Part shown: piece by piece, positions 59,748 to 64,000 of the stretch
Position numbering within the stretch: the stretch's first letter is position 1
Layout of the letters: every line of letters starts with the position of its first letter
NCBI GenBank assembly: GCA_025786725.1
Contig: JAHLTZ010000014.1
Coordinates: 310,001-374,000, forward strand
DNA: 64,000 nucleotides
Direction of reading: 5' to 3'
Source of the DNA: Syncephalis fuscata
Lineage: Eukaryota; Zoopagomycota; Zoopagomycetes; Zoopagales; Piptocephalidaceae
Translations under genes and position numbers: made by a program
The notes under the pieces: generated by a model
Databases searched by the model: none
Seen by the model: only the letters and a program-made list of their open reading frames with translations
What the model was told of the DNA's origin: nothing

Positions 59748-60521
59748 TTACTCGGAATCCTCGGCATCATCGGCACCACCAGCAGCAAGACGCTGACGAC
59801 GACGCTTGACGCGACCTGGACGGCCACCACCATATGGTGAAGTAAGAGAGAAGTCGATGTGCTTCTGGGACTCAAGACGGACGACGAATGATGGGACATT
59901 GACGACTTGTTTGCCAACACTAGTTATAATTAATCATCAATTAATTAATATGTGTATTAGAAATAATTAATAAATCAATTGCTATTAACAATATTACTAC
60001 TTACCGAATGTGACGTTGACGAATCAACACACGGGCGTGATGGATCGACTTAGCAAGACCAAGCTTGAACACTTGGGTCTGGAGGCGACGTTCAAGGAAA
60101 TCCTCGATCTTCAAACCAAGTACGTAATCAAGCTTGGCCTTGGACTCATCGAGTACACCGATGCGGATAAGACGACGGATAAGAGCGTTACCCTCGAACA
60201 AACGGCGGCTATCCTTGGGTGGCAAGGTGAGCAGTTCACGAGCAGCACGACGGATGTTGGACAAAGTGTAGCCAATGCGCCAGATTTCGTGCTTGTTACG
60301 GAGACCGTATTCACCGATAAGCTTCATTTCCTGGTCAAGGCGTTCAGCCTCGAAGGGACGACGCGGGACCTTGTAGGTCTTGGAGCCTAAAAACAACAAA
60401 AAAAGGTAAGACGTGTTGATGGCATACTGCTTAATAAATAAAGTAGCAGCAGCAGCAGCAACAGCGTCTTCCCAGTGACCACTCAGCAAAGTGGGGGTGA
60501 CTACGCGTCTATTCTAGCCAT
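59748..60521 (-). CDS. RPS9: 40S ribosomal protein S9 (uS4)
   Basis: The large middle exon reads [80 protein letters not shown] and [18 protein letters not shown] last exon gives [15 protein letters not shown] and the end [15 protein letters not shown] to the stop at 59748. S9 binds 18S rRNA at the 5' domain. The first exon is probably ATGGCTAGA (MAR) at 60521-60513, as in other S9 proteins, but I could not find a donor that joins in phase, so the N-terminal few residues are uncertain. The intron before SKTYKV contains a GCA/TGC repeat. Confidence 0.94.
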
Positions 60522-61859
60522 AATATCACACATTAATAAACCCGTGGTTGTAGAATAATACAAAACGTCCGTTGGTGCTATATGGCCAATAGATTGAAGC
60601 ACATAGATCGTAAAGATCATAGTCGGCAACGATCATCTTGTCCAGCGACCACAAACAAATCATAGCTATACGGCGGGTGAGTGAATTGATAGCTAGAATA
60701 GAGCACGCGTCATATTATATATAATATATGCTATAGTATAGAATATACTATATATAATATTATGTTCAGTTCTCGTTCATGTCTGGAGAGGGCGCTGTTC
60801 AGCTCTCCTCATACAGGCAACAGATTAATACGGTTAGCAACACACTAGGCTGTATAGCTATACCACAGCATATACACTCTCGCCCACCCAGTCCAGCACA
60901 GAAAGGAAAAGCCAACAAAGCTGGCCTGCATGCAATAAACTCGCGCGCACATACATACACACACACAATCAACTATGACTACTTGTGGCAACAGATCAAT
61001 GATCGCAAGATCAAACGACGTTGCCTGTATAAAGGATACAATTCCGGGGTGGCATGTTTCTGGTCGCTGCGTACTATATGCTACGTGTGGCAAATGCAGT
61101 AGCGGGAAAAGAGAAGGAGAAGCAAAAAGTTTTCCGTGTCCACCACCATCAAGTGTGGTCGCTGCCGTTCCTCATTGGACAGTGTGGATGGGTGAAAAGT
61201 GTTGACAATGTCCACCATCTAAAGACAAATAATAATGTTAATGCTAATAATACCAATACTAATGTCAATACTAATGATAATTTAATAGTAATAACATTTA
61301 TTAGCGTGTGTGTGTGTGTGTGCTGAGTGGACAGTGTGTATAAGTGGGTCGATTGAAAAGAAAAAAAATACTAATAAAACTTAATTATTAAAACTATCAT
61401 TTCCACCGAACCCCTGTTTGCTAGTTTTGCCTTTTTGAAAAGAAAAAGTATAGCAATTAGAGGCGAATTTCTTTGATTATTAGCGCATTAATGCGCCTTC
61501 AATAGACTCCATAGTGAGTGTGTTATGGTGTGCGGTGTGTGAGGCAAGAGTTTTCACGCAACTACTGGCCGACACTCAGTTGTTCTGCCTCTTTTTCCTT
61601 TCTCTTGGTTGCCCTTGTTTTGCGCTTCCCAGAGGCTTCGACGAACGGTTCCTTGTCGTTTTAATAGCAACAGGTAGGTAGGCGGTGTAGATCAAGTGAT
61701 AGACGGCGTCTAGTCGTGTAATTACACAGTGGTCGCGTGCGATAAGCATAGATCACGGATCCACAAGGATACAGACACAATAGTCGTAGTAATAGGAACT
61801 GCAAAATACTAATCGATGTATTGTAATGATTCTATGGTTATCGCGTCTAGATCGTCAAC
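60522..61859. promoter_or_regulatory. Shared divergent region of RPS9 and RPL21, with a likely 5'UTR intron of RPL21
   Basis: 1.34 kb between two ribosomal protein genes transcribed apart. CAG|GTAGGTAGG at about 61,673 and TCTAG at 61,848 could bound a 5'UTR intron of RPL21. A 14-bp perfect palindrome, GCGCATTAATGCGC, lies at 61483-61496. TG repeats at 61306-61322 and an AT-rich near-palindromic run (60715-60765) are also present. No protein-coding gene is supported here. Confidence 0.5.
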
Positions 61860-62619
61860 ATGCCACACTCGTTCGGTTACCGCGCGCGTACGCGCCATAT
61901 GTTCGCTCGTGACTTCCGTAAGAAGGGTCAAAATGCGCTATCCATCTACCTTAAGACCTATAAGGTTGGTGATATTGTTGACATCAAGGCCAACGGTTCC
62001 ATCCACAAGGGTATGCCACACAAATTCTACCATGGGTAAGTGTTATAATTGTAACTGTAGCTAGTAGGATGCGATAAAAGTCAAATGGACTGTATACTGC
62101 GCCACTATTGAATAGTGTTTGTTAATCAAAATACGAAATATTATTATTGATTAACAAACTATTTAAGTAATTGATCAAGCAATTAAGCAATAATGAAACG
62201 ATTTACTAATTCTATGACTATAGTCGCACTGGTGTCGTCTACAATGTGACCAAGTCGGCTGTCGGCATCATTGTTAACAAGCGCGTTGGTGGTCGTTTCC
62301 TCGAGAAGCGCGTCAACATCCGCATTGAGCACATCAGACACTCCAAGTGCCGCGATGACTTCCTTCGTCGTGTTAAGGAGAACGCCGCCGCTAAGGCCGC
62401 CGCCAAGGCTGCTGGCGTCAAGGTTAACGTCAAGCGCCAGCCCGCCCAGCCACGCGAGGCTCGCTTTGTCTCTGGTAACCACACCAGCCCAATCACTGTT
62501 GCTCCAATCCCATACGAGAGTAAGTAATGTCGATAATGACTGAAAGCATTGTAATTTGATTTAACTAACCATAACTGTTTTATTTGTTTATTTATTTGTT
62601 ATATTTAGCCCTTTTGTAA
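61860..62619 (+). CDS. RPL21: 60S ribosomal protein L21 (eL21)
   Basis: Three exons. The ATG at 61860 gives [20 protein letters not shown], then [20 protein letters not shown] and [11 protein letters not shown]. After an intron of about 185 nt (62036-62221) come [40 protein letters not shown] and [13 protein letters not shown] last exon of a few bases joins PIPYE to TLL and stops at 62619. eL21 sits near the central protuberance. GC-rich codon use stands out against neighbours, as expected for a highly expressed gene. Confidence 0.95.
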
Positions 62620-62849
62620 GCGGTTGTATGTTTGACAGCGCAGATCATTTGATAAACCGCATTTACTGTGGACATTTTATTAAACAAGTGCAAACAACAT
62701 GATGTTTATGTGTATATATATATGTATGTGTGTGTGTGTATGTGTGTGGATGCAAACAATAGCAAATTAGCACGCATGAATCTATCTATTTATCTATTTA
62801 TCTATTTATATAGATATACACGGGAAAGAAGTGGTCAGTATATAGACAT

Positions 62850-64000
62850 TCATGGATAAGTAGCGGATAATTGCTGTAAACGACGGGCAATATTATCGCG
62901 TTTTTTAAATAAACCGCGTGCATGAAATAGGATACATTGAAGATAGAGTGCTTCATTAAGCATATCGCGATCATCTAATATTGTAAATACTGCAAAAATA
63001 ATAAGTACTTTTGTTTCTTTTTTCTTTATACGTATTTATCATTATTATAATTTATTTTACCTTTTTGTGCTCGTTCCAATAATCCACCGGCAGTAATTAA
63101 TGCTTTGTTGAAATCGGATGTTGTATCGGCTGTTTTAGACGGCGACAATGCTGTGCCATTGCTATTATCGTGATCAATTCCTGCACACGATAACAACAAA
63201 CGTGCTTCCACCAGATAGAAAAGCCCCAAGGTTGATTGATCGGTCGATTGTGCACACTAATGAATCGATGGTTATATATTATAGCTGTTATATTGGAATG
63301 GCTATTTAAGATTGAATCAATACAAACACGACTTACCTCAGCAGCGATATCTTGAACCATGCGAGCAACCACTGTTTGATTGCCCATGCCCATAAGATTA
63401 AGAGAAAGACAAATAGAAAGTGTAAAACTAAGTAGATTGCCTGGTAGATTGACTGTGTGTGCCGGCACTTGATGGTATAGCTGGTGACATAGAGCGATCT
63501 CTGGTACACTTGCTTTCTACTATATTGATTAATACTGTTTGTTCAAATCGTATATAGCTATTGTTATTTTAATAGTACCTGGAAACAAGCAGCTACTTGT
63601 GCTTGCCATATACGTTGGGCATTTGGCAGTTGAAGATGTGCCAAGTTTGTTGGATTAGGATTAGCACACTATTAATTGTATAATTATTTATAAAGCCAAT
63701 TAATATACCATAAAGGGTATGCATTCTTCAGTTCAACACTTACTTCGTGTAGACGACCCAGTTCAAATGCCAACTGGTTAATGACTAATGGTATGATGCT
63801 TTCACGTTCTATCGATGAATGTGTCGGATCTTTGTAAAATGATATGTATAATTGGATACACTGAGCTATTAATTGCTCCCATGATAGATTCTACGTGACA
63901 CTGATAGTTAGCTTATTTAAACAGCTATAATCATAATATATTACCTCGGGTGCATTTTGTATACACTGACGTAACCAGTATTTTAAATTGTACGAATGAT
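62850..64000 (-). CDS. Helical-repeat protein, 5' part outside the window (APC5- or MAU2-like, unproven)
   Basis: Several exons on the minus strand run from the window edge to a TGA at 62850-62852. Readable pieces are SYNLKYWLRQCIQNAPE, NLSWEQLIAQCIQLYISFYK, HLQLPNAQRIWQAQVAACFQ, VPAHTVNLPGNLLSFTLSIC and, at the end, VFTILDDRDMLNEALYLQCI then LFHARGLFKKRDNIARRLQQ. The pattern of paired amphipathic helices and the ending resemble TPR-type proteins such as APC5 or the cohesin loader MAU2/Scc4. I cannot choose between these or exclude others. Donors and acceptors are normal. Confidence 0.5.

Noticed and set aside
60010-60390. 126-codon plus-strand open frame
   Set aside because: It is the exact antisense of the RPS9 coding exon; the minus frame matches the ribosomal protein residue for residue.
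61031-61039. Possible U12-type donor GTATCCTTT on the minus strand
   Set aside because: It lies 500 bp upstream of RPS9 with no exon evidence and no TTCCTTAAC-type branch site nearby. A chance match.
1-64000. tRNA, rRNA or snRNA genes
   Set aside because: I looked in the deserts for tRNA B-box (GGTTCGANTCC) and cloverleaf arms and for snRNA-like motifs and found none that I could support by eye.

Overview
The window is nuclear DNA of a fungus. It is AT-rich, and its genes are cut by many short introns (about 50-85 nt) with GTAAGT-type donors and TAG acceptors. Fungal traits are a TAF1 without bromodomains, an Iec1-type INO80 zinc-finger subunit, a NOP6-like protein and a GPI-anchored Cys-rich protein. 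Two proteins specific to the U11/U12 di-snRNP (PDCD7/59K and SNRNP48/48K) are encoded 9 kb apart. Most Dikarya have lost the minor spliceosome, so this points to an early-diverging lineage (former zygomycete grade). I cannot name the genus.

Layout. Dense housekeeping blocks alternate with AT-rich deserts. 1-597: a partial SDR. 598-2529: desert with repeat copy A. 2530-23644: NUP155, SUMO protease, HGH1, VTA1, an unknown coiled-coil gene, a RING/TRAF zinc-finger protein, PDCD7/U11-59K and TAF1. 23645-27865: desert with a Cys-rich GPI-type gene, its decayed neighbour copy, and repeat copy B. 27866-32424: SNRNP48/U11-48K, a TPT-family nucleotide-sugar transporter and a trimethyllysine/butyrobetaine dioxygenase. 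32425-37549: desert with repeat copy C. 37550-57924: VPS16, ATP synthase OSCP, an Iec1-like zinc finger, farnesyl-PP synthase, SURF1, a coiled-coil protein, ALG10, SF3B5, NOP6-like, RAC1 and SLU7. 57925-59747: desert. 59748-64000: RPS9 (uS4), RPL21 (eL21) and a partial helical protein.

The most striking item lies in the desert at 33.3-35.6 kb. A tiny secreted-peptide gene on the minus strand has a 94-nt first exon encoding a signal peptide, followed by 13 predicted microexons. Twelve are exactly 3 nt and one is 6 nt, each set between a TAG-type acceptor and a GTAAGT-type donor, with introns of 64-82 nt. Read through, they extend the frame by 14 residues (DVSKRDRFGRAGES) to an immediate TAA. 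The last nine form an 80-84 bp tandem repeat whose intron part is conserved while the 3-nt exon differs in every unit. Two relatives (1.8 kb and 27.0 kb) share the 94-nt first exon and decayed forms of the array. This resembles the logic of schistosome micro-exon genes and aphid bicycle genes, but with single-codon exons.

The housekeeping genes are mostly intact, but many carry one apparently missing base in a homopolymer. This looks like consensus error rather than gene decay. Four splicing proteins (PDCD7, SNRNP48, SF3B5, SLU7) lie in the window.
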